A DNA stretch of 64,000 nt from contig CAMCZZ010000014.1 in NCBI GenBank assembly GCA_945888375.1, positions 25,378 through 89,377 on the forward strand, written 5' to 3'. The notes under the pieces are model-generated. The model was not told the DNA's origin. It did no database searches and was given only the letters and a program-made list of their open reading frames with translations. Source of the DNA: Akkermansia muciniphila (GTDB lineage: Bacteria; Verrucomicrobiota; Verrucomicrobiia; Opitutales; Opitutaceae). The position numbers and the translations under genes are program-made. This document shows, in pieces, positions 1 to 8,700 of the stretch. The first letter of the stretch is position 1, and every line of letters starts with the position of its first letter.

Positions 1-2
1 GG

Positions 3-191
3 GCTTGCATCAAGGACGAGTGGATTTTGTATGCCGTTCAAAACCCAGAAGCCCAAGAAATCCAAACCGATGGGCGTATACGCCGCTGGGCTAGAATAAC
101 CGAATTTTAAAACAGAGTTCTCCGCGTAATCCTCCTCGAAGACGGCTTAACCGTGCACAACGCGTTTTTCGACCGATCCAAAATCCTATGA
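3..191 (+). pseudogene. DUF4258-like small protein, interrupted by an in-frame stop
   Basis: The frame is open from the window edge and reads CIKDEW...GRIRRWARITEF, then a TAA at 108-110, then continues in the same frame as NRVLRVILLEDG...HNAFFDRS to a TGA at 189-191. The pattern of a CIKDEW start, a RIRRW(A)R core and an HNAFFDR end is what I recall of short DUF4258-type proteins that sit just upstream of DUF2283 genes. The stop replaces a position where a GAA codon would differ by one base. The 5' end lies outside the window. The TGA overlaps the ATG of the next gene (ATGA), as expected for a translationally coupled pair. It is either a nonsense-mutated gene, a sequencing error, or two short products. 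The family assignment is from memory and moderate. Confidence 0.6.
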
Positions 192-388
192 AAATCAAAT
201 ACTTCCCCGACTCCGACACGGCGCTCGTGGAGTTTGCCGAGACGCCCGTGGTCGAGACCAAGGAAATCAGCGAGGACGTTTATGGTGATTTCGACGCTGC
301 CGGCCGCCTCGTGAGCATGACCATCGAGCACGCCAAAACTTCCGCCCAGATCAAAGAGCTCAGCTACCAAGAACTCGTCACCGCCTAG
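188..388 (+). CDS. DUF2283 family small protein
   Basis: This 66-residue protein begins MKIKYFPDSDTALVEF and continues with an acidic core (ETKEISEDVYGDFDAAGRL) and an IEHA segment, the layout of DUF2283 proteins. These are commonly found beside DUF4258-like partners and are suspected antitoxin-like proteins, but a biochemical role is not established. The start overlaps the stop of the upstream broken gene by four bases, which argues for co-translation. No membrane segment or signal peptide is visible. If the partner is dead, this gene may persist as a solitary remnant. Confidence 0.8.
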   Translation: MKIKYFPDSDTALVEFAETPVVETKEISEDVYGDFDAAGRLVSMTIEHAKTSAQIKELSYQELVTA

Positions 389-581
389 CCCCGGACATCG
401 TTCTCTTTCTTCCTACTCGTTCTCTTTCTCCCTTCCGCAATTTCGTCGTTACGCCCCACGCCGTCCACGTCATGATTTCCAGTTTCGGAAATTTACATTA
501 TTTACGCCTCCACTAGTCTGGATCTCCGCATTCGACCGTTCCCGTCTCCGACCGTCCTGCCATTGCCCGTCTTCCCCCCCT

Positions 582-911
582 GTGAATCGCCTGCCGCAAA
601 ATCCCGCCCAGCACCACCCCGCCGCCGATGCGGCGGCGGAGCGTTTGCGCGAGCTGGCCGAGCAACACCTGCCCCACGCCCGGCTCTGGATCTTCGGCTC
701 CCGCGCTAAAGGCACCTACTTCCGCCGCAGCGATTTCGACGTGGCGGTGGAGCCGCTTCCGGGGTTCACGCACCAAGAATACGCGCGTTGGTGCGATGCC
801 TTGGAAGCCGACCTGCGTATCATTTACCCGGTGGACACCCATTGCATGGACGAGATTCCGCCGGCCTGGGTGGCGCGAATCCGCGAGGAGGGCGTGTTAT
901 GGAAAAACTAA
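582..911 (+). CDS. mntA: MntA-type minimal nucleotidyltransferase (antitoxin)
   Basis: The 109-residue protein has the MNT fold signature: GSRAKG at residues 39-44 followed by SDFDVAVE (D51 and D53), the GS(x)nDxD metal-binding pattern of the DNA polymerase beta superfamily. In characterised HEPN/MNT modules MntA neutralises HepT, in several cases by adding AMP to a tyrosine of HepT. The frame starts at a GTG at 582; I chose it because no ATG precedes the conserved region in frame. Its 3' end overlaps the next gene by 13 bases, the usual arrangement of these pairs. About 190 bases without a gene separate it from the DUF2283 gene. Confidence 0.85.
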   Translation: MNRLPQNPAQHHPAADAAAERLRELAEQHLPHARLWIFGSRAKGTYFRRSDFDVAVEPLPGFTHQEYARWCDALEADLRIIYPVDTHCMDEIPPAWVARIREEGVLWKN

Positions 912-1276
912 GCAGCGCCCGGCAGGCTTTTATCACTTTGGAAAACGGTCTCCACTTTGCGGTGGAGCATGAGCTGAAACGCGACGCCGTGATCCAACGT
1001 TTTGAATACACCGCTGATACGACTTGGAAGGCGGCCAAGGAAGTTCTCCTGCGTCGGTATAGTCTGGACGTTCGTTTTCCCAAGGAGGCGTTTCAGAAGT
1101 GTTTTCCGGTCGGCTTGGTGAACGAGGAGACCTGTGCCGCCCTGCTGCGCCTGGTGGATGACAGAAACATCTCCGCGCACACCTACTCTATGGCCAAGGC
1201 GGAAGAGATCTACGGGCGGATTCCGGCCCATGCGGCCACTCTCGGCAAGCTCCTCTCCGCTTTGGAAAACGCCTAG
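899..1276 (+). CDS. hepT: HepT-like HEPN domain toxin
   Basis: This 125-residue, mostly helical protein carries RNISAHTY near residues 89-96, which fits the RX4HXY motif of HEPN ribonucleases; Y96 would be the residue AMPylated by MntA in studied systems. I chose the ATG at 899 inside the mntA 3' end because it gives a normal HepT length and a coupled overlap; the same frame is open further upstream but that part has no family character. Family knowledge says HepT cleaves tRNA or other RNA. All visible motif residues are present, so the pair could be active. Confidence 0.85.
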   Translation: MEKLSSARQAFITLENGLHFAVEHELKRDAVIQRFEYTADTTWKAAKEVLLRRYSLDVRFPKEAFQKCFPVGLVNEETCAALLRLVDDRNISAHTYSMAKAEEIYGRIPAHAATLGKLLSALENA

Positions 1277-1293
1277 CTCCCCGCTTCCCCTCC

Positions 1294-2052
1294 ATGTCCG
1301 CCCCCCTCCCATCCCGAAACTTGAAAGCGTTTACGCTGATCGAGTTGCTGACCGTGATCGCGATCATCGGCATCCTGGCCGGTATTAGTTTCACGGCGTT
1401 TCGTGGGGTAGGGGACCAGGCAAGGCTTAACCGGGCCAAGTCGGAACTGGAAACCCTCTCGGTTAGCCTAGCGGCGTATAAACGCTACTTTGGCGATTAT
1501 CCTTGGGTCGTCGATTATCCTTCCGTGGGCTATGACACCAATCCCGACCTTTACGATATGTCCGCGGCCAGCGCCATTCCGGCGGTGAATGATCGGGCCT
1601 ACAATCTCGTCCGCGCCCTCGGTGGCCGCCTCGCCCCCAAGCGCGTGACGGCCAGTCCCTATGGCATCGTGCAGCGCCAAATCGATAAGGACGGGGCGAT
1701 GGTAAACAAATACGCCCGCAGCTTTGTCGATTTTTCCGCCTTTAGGTTGGAACGCAGTAAAATCAGTGACGCCCCCGGCTCGGATCTCGCCACTTTGCCA
1801 GATCCGGTGGCCTCCCAGACAGAACCGGATCCCGATTTCGGCAACGCCCTGCTCGACCCGTGGGGAAATCGCTATTTGTATTATTACAAAGTGCTCTCCT
1901 CCCCAACCAACTGGAAGTCGCCTGACTACGTGCTGTTTTCCGCCGGTCCCGACGGAAAAGTCGTTTTTTCGGCTACCACGGGCAAAAACGCCGGTAACAT
2001 CACCGACAACAGCGCGGAGGAGAACGCGGATAACATTTACGCTATTCCCTGA
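1294..2052 (+). CDS. GspG-like major pseudopilin, enlarged
   Basis: A 252-residue protein with a class III prepilin leader: KA|FTLIELLTVIAIIGILAG, cleavage expected after A12, with Glu at +5 and a hydrophobic helix of about 20 residues. Near residues 188-198 it has DPWGNRYLYYY followed by a YVLFSAGPDGK stretch, the hallmark C-terminal region of GspG major pseudopilins. Classical GspG is about 140 residues, so 80-100 residues are inserted between the helix and the DPWGN motif. It begins 17 bases after hepT and is the first of six co-directional cassette genes. The likely role is a subunit of a periplasmic pseudopilus processed by a prepilin peptidase. No secretin or ATPase is in the window. 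Confidence 0.85.
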   Translation: MSAPLPSRNLKAFTLIELLTVIAIIGILAGISFTAFRGVGDQARLNRAKSELETLSVSLAAYKRYFGDYPWVVDYPSVGYDTNPDLYDMSAASAIPAVNDRAYNLVRALGGRLAPKRVTASPYGIVQRQIDKDGAMVNKYARSFVDFSAFRLERSKISDAPGSDLATLPDPVASQTEPDPDFGNALLDPWGNRYLYYYKVLSSPTNWKSPDYVLFSAGPDGKVVFSATTGKNAGNITDNSAEENADNIYAIP

Positions 2053-2106
2053 TTCCCGGTTCCGCTCCCACTCCCCATCTCCTATCAACATCGCCCCTTT
2101 ACCACC

Positions 2107-2889
2107 ATGAGCCTCCCCCGTTCGTTTTTTGCCCGGCGTTCCGTCTCGGGCTTTACTCTCATCGAGTTGCTGACCGTGATCTCTATCATCGGCATTCTGG
2201 CAGCGATCACCATTCCGGTGGTCGGCGGCGTGCGGGAAAAGACCCGCAAGACCAAGACGCGTGTGCAGTTTATCCAGTGGTCAGCCGGTGTGCGCCTTTT
2301 TAACCAGACCTACGGCTACTACCCGCGCTTTGAAAGCAACACTGTCGCCTCGCGCCATCGGGTCAATGGCACCCTCACTTACGATGACACCTCCATGGCC
2401 GATGACGCCTATCTTTTCCGCGAAATCCTTAGCGGCAAACCGGCCAAGCTCTCCGGCACAGATTTTGTCTTTGGTAGCTCCGAGGAAACCTTGACCACCG
2501 CCCAGAATCGTAAGCGCTTGCCGCTCTTGAATTTTGATATCTCTGAAATCACCTCCAAAACCGGCGCTGACAGCGGAGACAGTGAGATTTTAGTAGATGG
2601 CGCGTTGAAGGACGCCTTTGGCAACGTGGAGATCGTGGTGCTGGTGGACCGTAACTCTGACGGATTTATTAATACCAGTGATCTTGCTGCGGGCGTGTCG
2701 AACTACCCGACGGTGATGGGCAAAGGAAACAAGGGCACGCTCCCCTCCGCGACGATCGACGATTACATCAAGGACTCCGACGGGTCCGGCAAGGGCGTCC
2801 GCGGGGACGTTATTTTCTATAGTCCCGGGGTGGGGGCCAAGGGAACCTCCACCGAGATCACTAAGGAAGAAGCGGTCTGGAGCTGGTAA
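2107..2889 (+). CDS. Second GspG-like pseudopilin with a calcium-loop motif
   Basis: The 260-residue protein has the leader SG|FTLIELLTVISIIGILAA (cleavage after G15, Glu at +5). It is a paralogue of the preceding gene by its N-terminal helix, but its C-terminal half differs. Residues about 168-173 read KDAFGN, a degenerate version of the DPWGN motif, followed at about 181-192 by DRNSDGFINTSD. That segment matches the DxNxDGxINxxD calcium-binding loop of EF-hand or dockerin proteins. GspG pseudopilins bind calcium at a different site, so this would be an alternative. Gap to the previous gene is 54 bases. Role inferred: pseudopilus subunit. Confidence 0.8.
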   Translation: MSLPRSFFARRSVSGFTLIELLTVISIIGILAAITIPVVGGVREKTRKTKTRVQFIQWSAGVRLFNQTYGYYPRFESNTVASRHRVNGTLTYDDTSMADDAYLFREILSGKPAKLSGTDFVFGSSEETLTTAQNRKRLPLLNFDISEITSKTGADSGDSEILVDGALKDAFGNVEIVVLVDRNSDGFINTSDLAAGVSNYPTVMGKGNKGTLPSATIDDYIKDSDGSGKGVRGDVIFYSPGVGAKGTSTEITKEEAVWSW

Positions 2890-2934
2890 CGGGCAGGCCC
2901 TCGCTTCGGGCGTTAACCCTTATATACCAAATCT

Positions 2935-3708
2935 ATGAGCACTCATCACCGCCGGGCCTTTACTCTGGTCGAACTGATGATAGTGATTGCGGTCATCGGC
3001 ATACTGACTGGGTCGCTGGTGGCGGTCCTGCGGACGGGAGGCAAAGGGCCAGCCCTGCAGGCCGCTCAGGCTACGCTTTCTGGCTTGGTCTCTTCCGCCC
3101 GTGCTCGGGCTGCCTTGGATAATAATACCGCCACGGTGATTATTTGGGCAAACAGTAACGACTCCTCGACCTACCTCCGCCGCGCGGCCATCGCGGTGCG
3201 GGTGGATACTAATAACGATGGAGTGGTGGATGACTATGCCATACAGGGGGGCATACAGGATCTTCCCCGGGGTATCTTTTTTGTTCCAGAAAATGCCGAC
3301 AGTAACCTGCCTGCTATGTTGGAACCATTAGTTGACTGGCGCACGCCAAGCACACTCGTTTATACTGAATCTCAGGCATCCGGTAACGGCACAACCAGTT
3401 CGAGCACTTCAGGTAAAGGATTTAAGCGGCTCGAGGACGGTTCACCGCCTCAATGGCAAAACGATCCAGACGCTCCGGCCACCTATTACGAAAGCATCGC
3501 GTTCGATGCTTATGGTAATCTTGTGTCTAAGGTTGGTAATAACCTAATTAGTTACCTTGCTGTTGCCCCCGGCGATATTGCTACCGGGACCAGTTCGTCC
3601 GATCGAGGTGTCATTTTTCGCTCGGTGGACAACTTGCGGGGGCTTAAGCTAAGTGCCTATGGCCTACCAATACTATTGAATGAAAAGGCTGCCTTTGATA
3701 CTAATTAA
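2935..3708 (+). CDS. GspH-like minor pseudopilin
   Basis: A 257-residue protein with leader RRA|FTLVELMIVIAVIGILTG. It follows two G-like genes and precedes I- and J-like genes, so position supports a GspH equivalent. The length and position also fit what I recall as Verru_Chthon cassette protein D. After the helix, A/R-rich residues (TLSGLVSSARARAALDN) form the second half of the N-terminal helix, then RVDTNNDGVVDDY near residues 90-101 gives another DxNxDG loop. The stretch around 3300-3600 is less GC-rich than the neighbours. It overlaps the frame of the next gene in its longest form, but a start at 3722 for that gene leaves a 13-base gap. Confidence 0.75.
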   Translation: MSTHHRRAFTLVELMIVIAVIGILTGSLVAVLRTGGKGPALQAAQATLSGLVSSARARAALDNNTATVIIWANSNDSSTYLRRAAIAVRVDTNNDGVVDDYAIQGGIQDLPRGIFFVPENADSNLPAMLEPLVDWRTPSTLVYTESQASGNGTTSSSTSGKGFKRLEDGSPPQWQNDPDAPATYYESIAFDAYGNLVSKVGNNLISYLAVAPGDIATGTSSSDRGVIFRSVDNLRGLKLSAYGLPILLNEKAAFDTN

Positions 3709-3721
3709 GCGCCCCTTTTTC

Positions 3722-4501
3722 ATGACAAATCGCCCTCCAGTGTTCACGTCCCGGCACCGCCGGGCCTTTTCGCTTATCGAAGTGGTGGTCGCTATCGGCA
3801 TTTTTGCCGTAGCCGTTATCTCGATCATCGGATTACTGCTACCTAACACCCAAGCCGTCACGGAGCAGATCGAAAGTGACGTCGCCCGCCGGTTGATGGA
3901 AAATGTGCAGGCCGAGTTGCAGCGACACGCCCGCTCGGTGACAGCGGCCCAACCTATCGGAACCAGGGGTTTGGACAACTTTGATGATCTATTCTTTACC
4001 GGAGCGCCAGCTGGACGAACCAATTCGCTCTATCTGGTCGCCACCCGAGATGGCTCGCGTGTGCTGCTTACGGGGGAAGATCCATACCGAGCTTGGAACG
4101 ACACCTATAACAATCCCTATCAACCCGACGCATCAGGTAACTATTCTATCGTCCCCGTTAGTGATCAATTGGCCGCGGAGAATAACCTCATCACCAATAC
4201 CACCCCTGGAAATCCTCCGGGCATCGCATTTCGCGACCGCTACTACCTGATCGAGGTGTATCTGCTCAGGTCACCCGCTTACCCAACGACCGAGCCGACT
4301 GCCGACACCGCCGGATTGGCTTTTATTCCGGTCGGAGTAAAAGTGCTGTGGCCTTATCGGCTACCCGACGGGCCTTCCAACCCCAATTCCACCTCCGCTT
4401 ACAACTCGCGTGGCACCTCAGCCGCGCCGGAACTGCCATGGCAGGTGGTTTCACCATTTAAGCATTCGGTTTTGAACTTCAATCTCACGATTTCCCCATG
4501 A
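3722..4501 (+). CDS. GspI/PilV-like minor pseudopilin
   Basis: A 259-residue protein with leader RRA|FSLIEVVVAIGIFAVAVISIIGLLL, the FSLIEV(V/L)(V/A)A start typical of GspI and PilV proteins. I chose ATG 3722 rather than the upstream in-frame ATG at 3680 because it places 15 residues before the cleavage site and does not overlap the previous gene. It is followed by a four-base overlap (ATGA) with the J-like gene, a sign of tight coupling. The length fits Verru_Chthon cassette protein B as I recall it. Expected role: a tip or minor component of the pseudopilus complex. Confidence 0.78.
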   Translation: MTNRPPVFTSRHRRAFSLIEVVVAIGIFAVAVISIIGLLLPNTQAVTEQIESDVARRLMENVQAELQRHARSVTAAQPIGTRGLDNFDDLFFTGAPAGRTNSLYLVATRDGSRVLLTGEDPYRAWNDTYNNPYQPDASGNYSIVPVSDQLAAENNLITNTTPGNPPGIAFRDRYYLIEVYLLRSPAYPTTEPTADTAGLAFIPVGVKVLWPYRLPDGPSNPNSTSAYNSRGTSAAPELPWQVVSPFKHSVLNFNLTISP

Positions 4502-5754
4502 GCCCGGTTCCCGAAAAGTTAGTGACTAAGCAAAACCGGCCCCTGCCGCACCCTAATGGGGGCTTTACCATCGTGGAGTTGTTGATCGCGAGTGCTCTGT
4601 CCTTGGTGGTTCTTGGTTTGATGGTCCAGATCACTTTTTCAACTCTCCAGACTTTTGATAAAGTAACCGGCACCTTAAATACTAAAAAACAGGCCCAGTT
4701 TATTTTTGATTACTTAAGGCGGGATTTTGGTTCAATAGTGTGGCGGCAAGATGGGAATGTTTGGCTTTTGGCCACGGTTCAACCCGACCAGGACGCGAGT
4801 AACTCGGGTCGGGGTGACACAAATATGAGCGACGCCGACTGGTCGGTAGGCGGGGCAGGCACCTACAAGCCGGGAATCAAAACCGCGGGTAACGACGATT
4901 CCTCCTTGCGTCTGGAAAAGCCCGGCGGCATCGGCACTGACCGTTGGTTCGACTTGGCGGAGTATCGTTTTGGCCAGGCCGGGGTTTGGCTGCGTTTTTT
5001 CACCAATCAGATCACTGATTCAGAGACCTCCGCAGCGCCAGTCGCCGTATCTTACCAGATCGTTCGCAATTTTCCCCAGCCTAACCAGACCAACGATCGG
5101 GAAAGACGTTATTTGCTTTTCCGGTCCGTGGTGAGGCCTGGTCCAGTTGGCGTAGCGACAGCGAGTCAGCAATCGTCGGTCCTGAATTCCGGTTACGACC
5201 TTACTGATCCCACCTATAATGAGATTCCCGCCACGGCTACCAATGGGCTTCCCGCGAGTGTGCGTAAGCCCGATCGACAAGTTATGCTTGCATTAAACGT
5301 CCTAGATTTTGGGGTGCGTTTCTGGCGGCGAGACCCAGCAACCGGTCGTAACATCCTTATCTTTCCGGCCAGTGGTAACGGGACCAATAATCTGCCTAGC
5401 AACGCGAATCTTGGCTACGCCGTTACTGGCGATCAACCGGCGGTCGCCAACTATGATGGTCAACCCTCCACAAATATTCTTCGTTTCGGCGCGACTCCTC
5501 ATAGCGGCCATCTCTCCACGGTCAATTTCCAGACCGCCGGTGAAACCCAAGGGGGCTACCCGGACTATGTAGAAGTGATGGTGCGCATACTCACAGACGA
5601 GGGCGCGCGCATCATCGCCGCCTATGAAAACGGCGATCAATTGGCACCAAACGCCACAACTCAAGCCGCTAGAGACACCTACTGGTGGACGCTCGCCGAG
5701 CAACATAGCACCGTCTTCATCGATACGATCCCCCTTCCCGCCCGCCCCTTCTGA
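4498..5754 (+). CDS. GspJ-like minor pseudopilin, large
   Basis: A 418-residue protein with leader GG|FTIVELLIASALSLVVLGLM (cleavage after G22, Glu at +5), followed by an amphipathic QTFDK...KKQAQFIFDYLRRDF segment. The (Q)AQF..DYLRRDF pattern resembles the second part of GspJ N-terminal helices. The periplasmic domain is about twice the classical GspJ size. Order and length fit Verru_Chthon cassette protein C. It ends one base before the start of the giant K-like gene, so the two are almost certainly one transcript. It would sit with the H-, I- and K-like proteins in the tip complex. Confidence 0.78.
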   Translation: MSPVPEKLVTKQNRPLPHPNGGFTIVELLIASALSLVVLGLMVQITFSTLQTFDKVTGTLNTKKQAQFIFDYLRRDFGSIVWRQDGNVWLLATVQPDQDASNSGRGDTNMSDADWSVGGAGTYKPGIKTAGNDDSSLRLEKPGGIGTDRWFDLAEYRFGQAGVWLRFFTNQITDSETSAAPVAVSYQIVRNFPQPNQTNDRERRYLLFRSVVRPGPVGVATASQQSSVLNSGYDLTDPTYNEIPATATNGLPASVRKPDRQVMLALNVLDFGVRFWRRDPATGRNILIFPASGNGTNNLPSNANLGYAVTGDQPAVANYDGQPSTNILRFGATPHSGHLSTVNFQTAGETQGGYPDYVEVMVRILTDEGARIIAAYENGDQLAPNATTQAARDTYWWTLAEQHSTVFIDTIPLPARPF

Positions 5755-5755
5755 G

Positions 5756-8700
5756 ATGCCTGCCATGCCTTTGCGCCCCCGATCTTTCCTGCGAGTAAAA
5801 CCCGAGCGGGGCATCGCCTTACTCGTCACTATCCTTTTGTTGTCTTTTTTGGTGCTTCTGTTGGTTGCGATGAGTTCCCTGGTCCGGGTCGAGTCCAAGG
5901 TCGCCGCCAATCACGACACCGTGGCCCAAGCGCGTCAAAACGCCTTGCTAGGCTTAAACGTCGCGTTGGGCAAACTGCAGGAAACCGCAGGGCCAGACCA
6001 AAGAATCACGGCCACTGCTGACCTTGTCTTTAACAACCCGGATCAAAAGAATCTCACCGGAGTCTGGATTCCCGGAAACGCCAATCCGATTACTTGGTTG
6101 GTGAATGGCAATGAGGACCTTAGAGGCCAAACACCCACAATCTCGCCAAACAGCGCTTCCGTCGACAAGACGTTATCCACCACAAGAATTTTCGACGTGG
6201 CAGACGAAACAATTACCGTGACTGGTCATCCTATACATTCTCCGGCGGGCCTGCGGCGGTATGATGACTCTTTACCTCCGGCCGAAATCTTTGCGCCGGG
6301 AGGCGCTGGAGTATTCAGGTTTGGTGACGGCCATGTGTATTTACTAGGCAACGGCTCGTTAGATATCGATCCCTCGCCGGCGGAACCGAACTACCCAACC
6401 GGGAGCGTGCTTGGTAATTCTTACAAGCATGCTATCGATGAACGGGTGATTGTCCGAAAAAGCCCGATTATCGTGGACGGCGCAAAACTGCCCGGTCGAG
6501 ATCCCGGCCCGACGGCTACTCCGACGCCTTACACGGTCGGGCATTACGCCTACTGGGTTGGGGACGCCGGGGTAAAAGCATCGCTCTCGGCCGCAAATCG
6601 GTATGACCAGGTAAATCATGATGACAGCACTGCGGCGGGCGACGGGGTCGACTACGAGGTGGCCGCCGGAGCGGGTGCGTTAACGCCCGATTATGTAGCG
6701 CGTAAACTCCTCAACGGCATGCAACTGCAGGGTAATCGTTACGACCTTTTGCTTCGTCCCGGGCCTGGAGCTGACGATATCTTTGTTTCCGAAAATCATC
6801 CCTCGTTTCTCCGCGACAAGGCGAATGGGACGGTCTCCAGTGTCGATAGACTGCTTGCCTACGGAATAGTGGTGCATCCTGACGGCCGCGATTATATCCA
6901 GCGCCTCGAAAGCGCTTCTCAATACCCCTATTTATCTCAGTTACTATATGCGAATCCGGCCATTGCATTGCCGAACCGTGAAGATTACGAAGCGGTTATC
7001 GGACACCGCCTAAAACAGCTCTTTCACGACGTCACGCCTCAGACCTATGGTGTTTTGACCAATATGCGCTTGGGCGGTCTGCGTTATGATCTTAGTTATC
7101 TCGGTCGGGCGAAGTATAACGCAGTGGCTGACTACAACAGCGCAGTCACGGCAATAGATGCAGATTCGAGCCTATCAGCGGCCGATGTGAACAACCTAGT
7201 GAGCGGGCTTGAGACCTTTGCGAATGTCTGGCGTCCATCGAAGGTAAGCGCCGGCCAAGGGACGCAGCCTGTAGATCCCTCGACAAAACATGGACTCTTA
7301 CGGCTGCAAGTGCCACTGGTTGCGCCACCGTCGGCACAGTTTTCAATTGTTGGCGGGTCCACATCTTATCCGCTAGTCCCAGTTATCTCTGAGCTGTCCG
7401 TGATCGGCACATTCAAATCCGATGGCGATGGCGCGCTCAGAGTGGGAATGGCGGGTGAAGTTGAACTCTGGAATCCCTATAATGCCGAACTATACATTCC
7501 GCCGACGCAAAGTTTAAGGTTCAACTTAGATGTAGTTCGCGCAGGGACGCTGTTATTGCAGGACATTGCGGTAGAGGATACCGGCAACGGCTTTAGCGAC
7601 GTTGTGAGTCTGGCGCGCACACTTGGCTGGAATGGCACAGATCCGGATTTTTCGGTAACAGTTAATCTCACCGGCGGAAGTCCGGCTGCGAACTTGCGAC
7701 GGTGGGGGCCCGGTCGGATCTCTAAATGGAGCTTCACCCTACTGGCGAATGATACCTTCGGGTTGACCACGAGCGCCTTGAAGTTGGGCGGCTACACAAT
7801 CAACGCAAGCGACTTCTCGATCAATCACACCAACGCTGCGAACACGTTGCTAAACGTGAAATTGGTGCTCCGAAATGCCGGTGCAGACTCTAATCTCTAC
7901 TCGCTGGAGAATGTGATTTTGGCGGCGGTTGGAAGTAGCGTTCAGACCAATCTCTTTCAATTTTACCTGCGCTTGAACGAGGACACAGATTACACCGGGA
8001 CAGCTTGGCTTGCGCAAATGAACCCGCTTGGGCCTACTGTTGGCGCTCGCGCCGGTGGAGGCATAGACCCGACTTGTTCAGTAAAACCCATTATCGACAG
8101 CGGCACGCCTGCGGCGCCAGGCCTGGATTCGCCGACCACGAATCTCCTTTTGCTCAATGACACCACAGCGGGGGCAACACCGGTGATTCTCGCGGATGTC
8201 CCGAGGCAGGATGTGGTGGGAATTGGTGCACTGCGACACCTGGTGGTCAATCCGGCTGCGTCAACCCGCACGAATTCAATCGCGACCAAAGGCGCCGGTA
8301 ACCCCAATAACATCTTTGAAGACTTTTTTGTTTCCACCGTTCCCGGGGACCAGAATGCCTGGGGTCTCAAATCGGGAGACCCGCTACCCAACAGTTCGAT
8401 GGTCGTCTTTGACCCTGCGCCTGGTGGCAATTCGCCTTTGAACGATCTTTGGAGCGGAGACACTACGCCTCCCGTCAACCCAACCCTCAAAGGGCTCCAG
8501 AGCGAAGCCTCCGCCCAGTATTTGTTGGTTAAAGACGCCTTTAACATCAACTCGACCTCCGTGTCGGCATGGCGGGCCTTGTTGGGCGGCGTCTTGCCCA
8601 CACTTGCGGATAACGCTGTCAGTCATGATTATGATTGGGCGGCGGCGTCCTTTGATTTGCGAGCAAATTGGAGGTATTTTGAGGGCCCGGGCACGGATAC

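Noticed and set aside
398..429. Direct repeat TCGTTCTCTTTCT (398-410 and 417-429) after the DUF2283 gene
   Set aside because: Low-complexity pyrimidine-rich DNA; no paired feature or gene nearby makes it meaningful.
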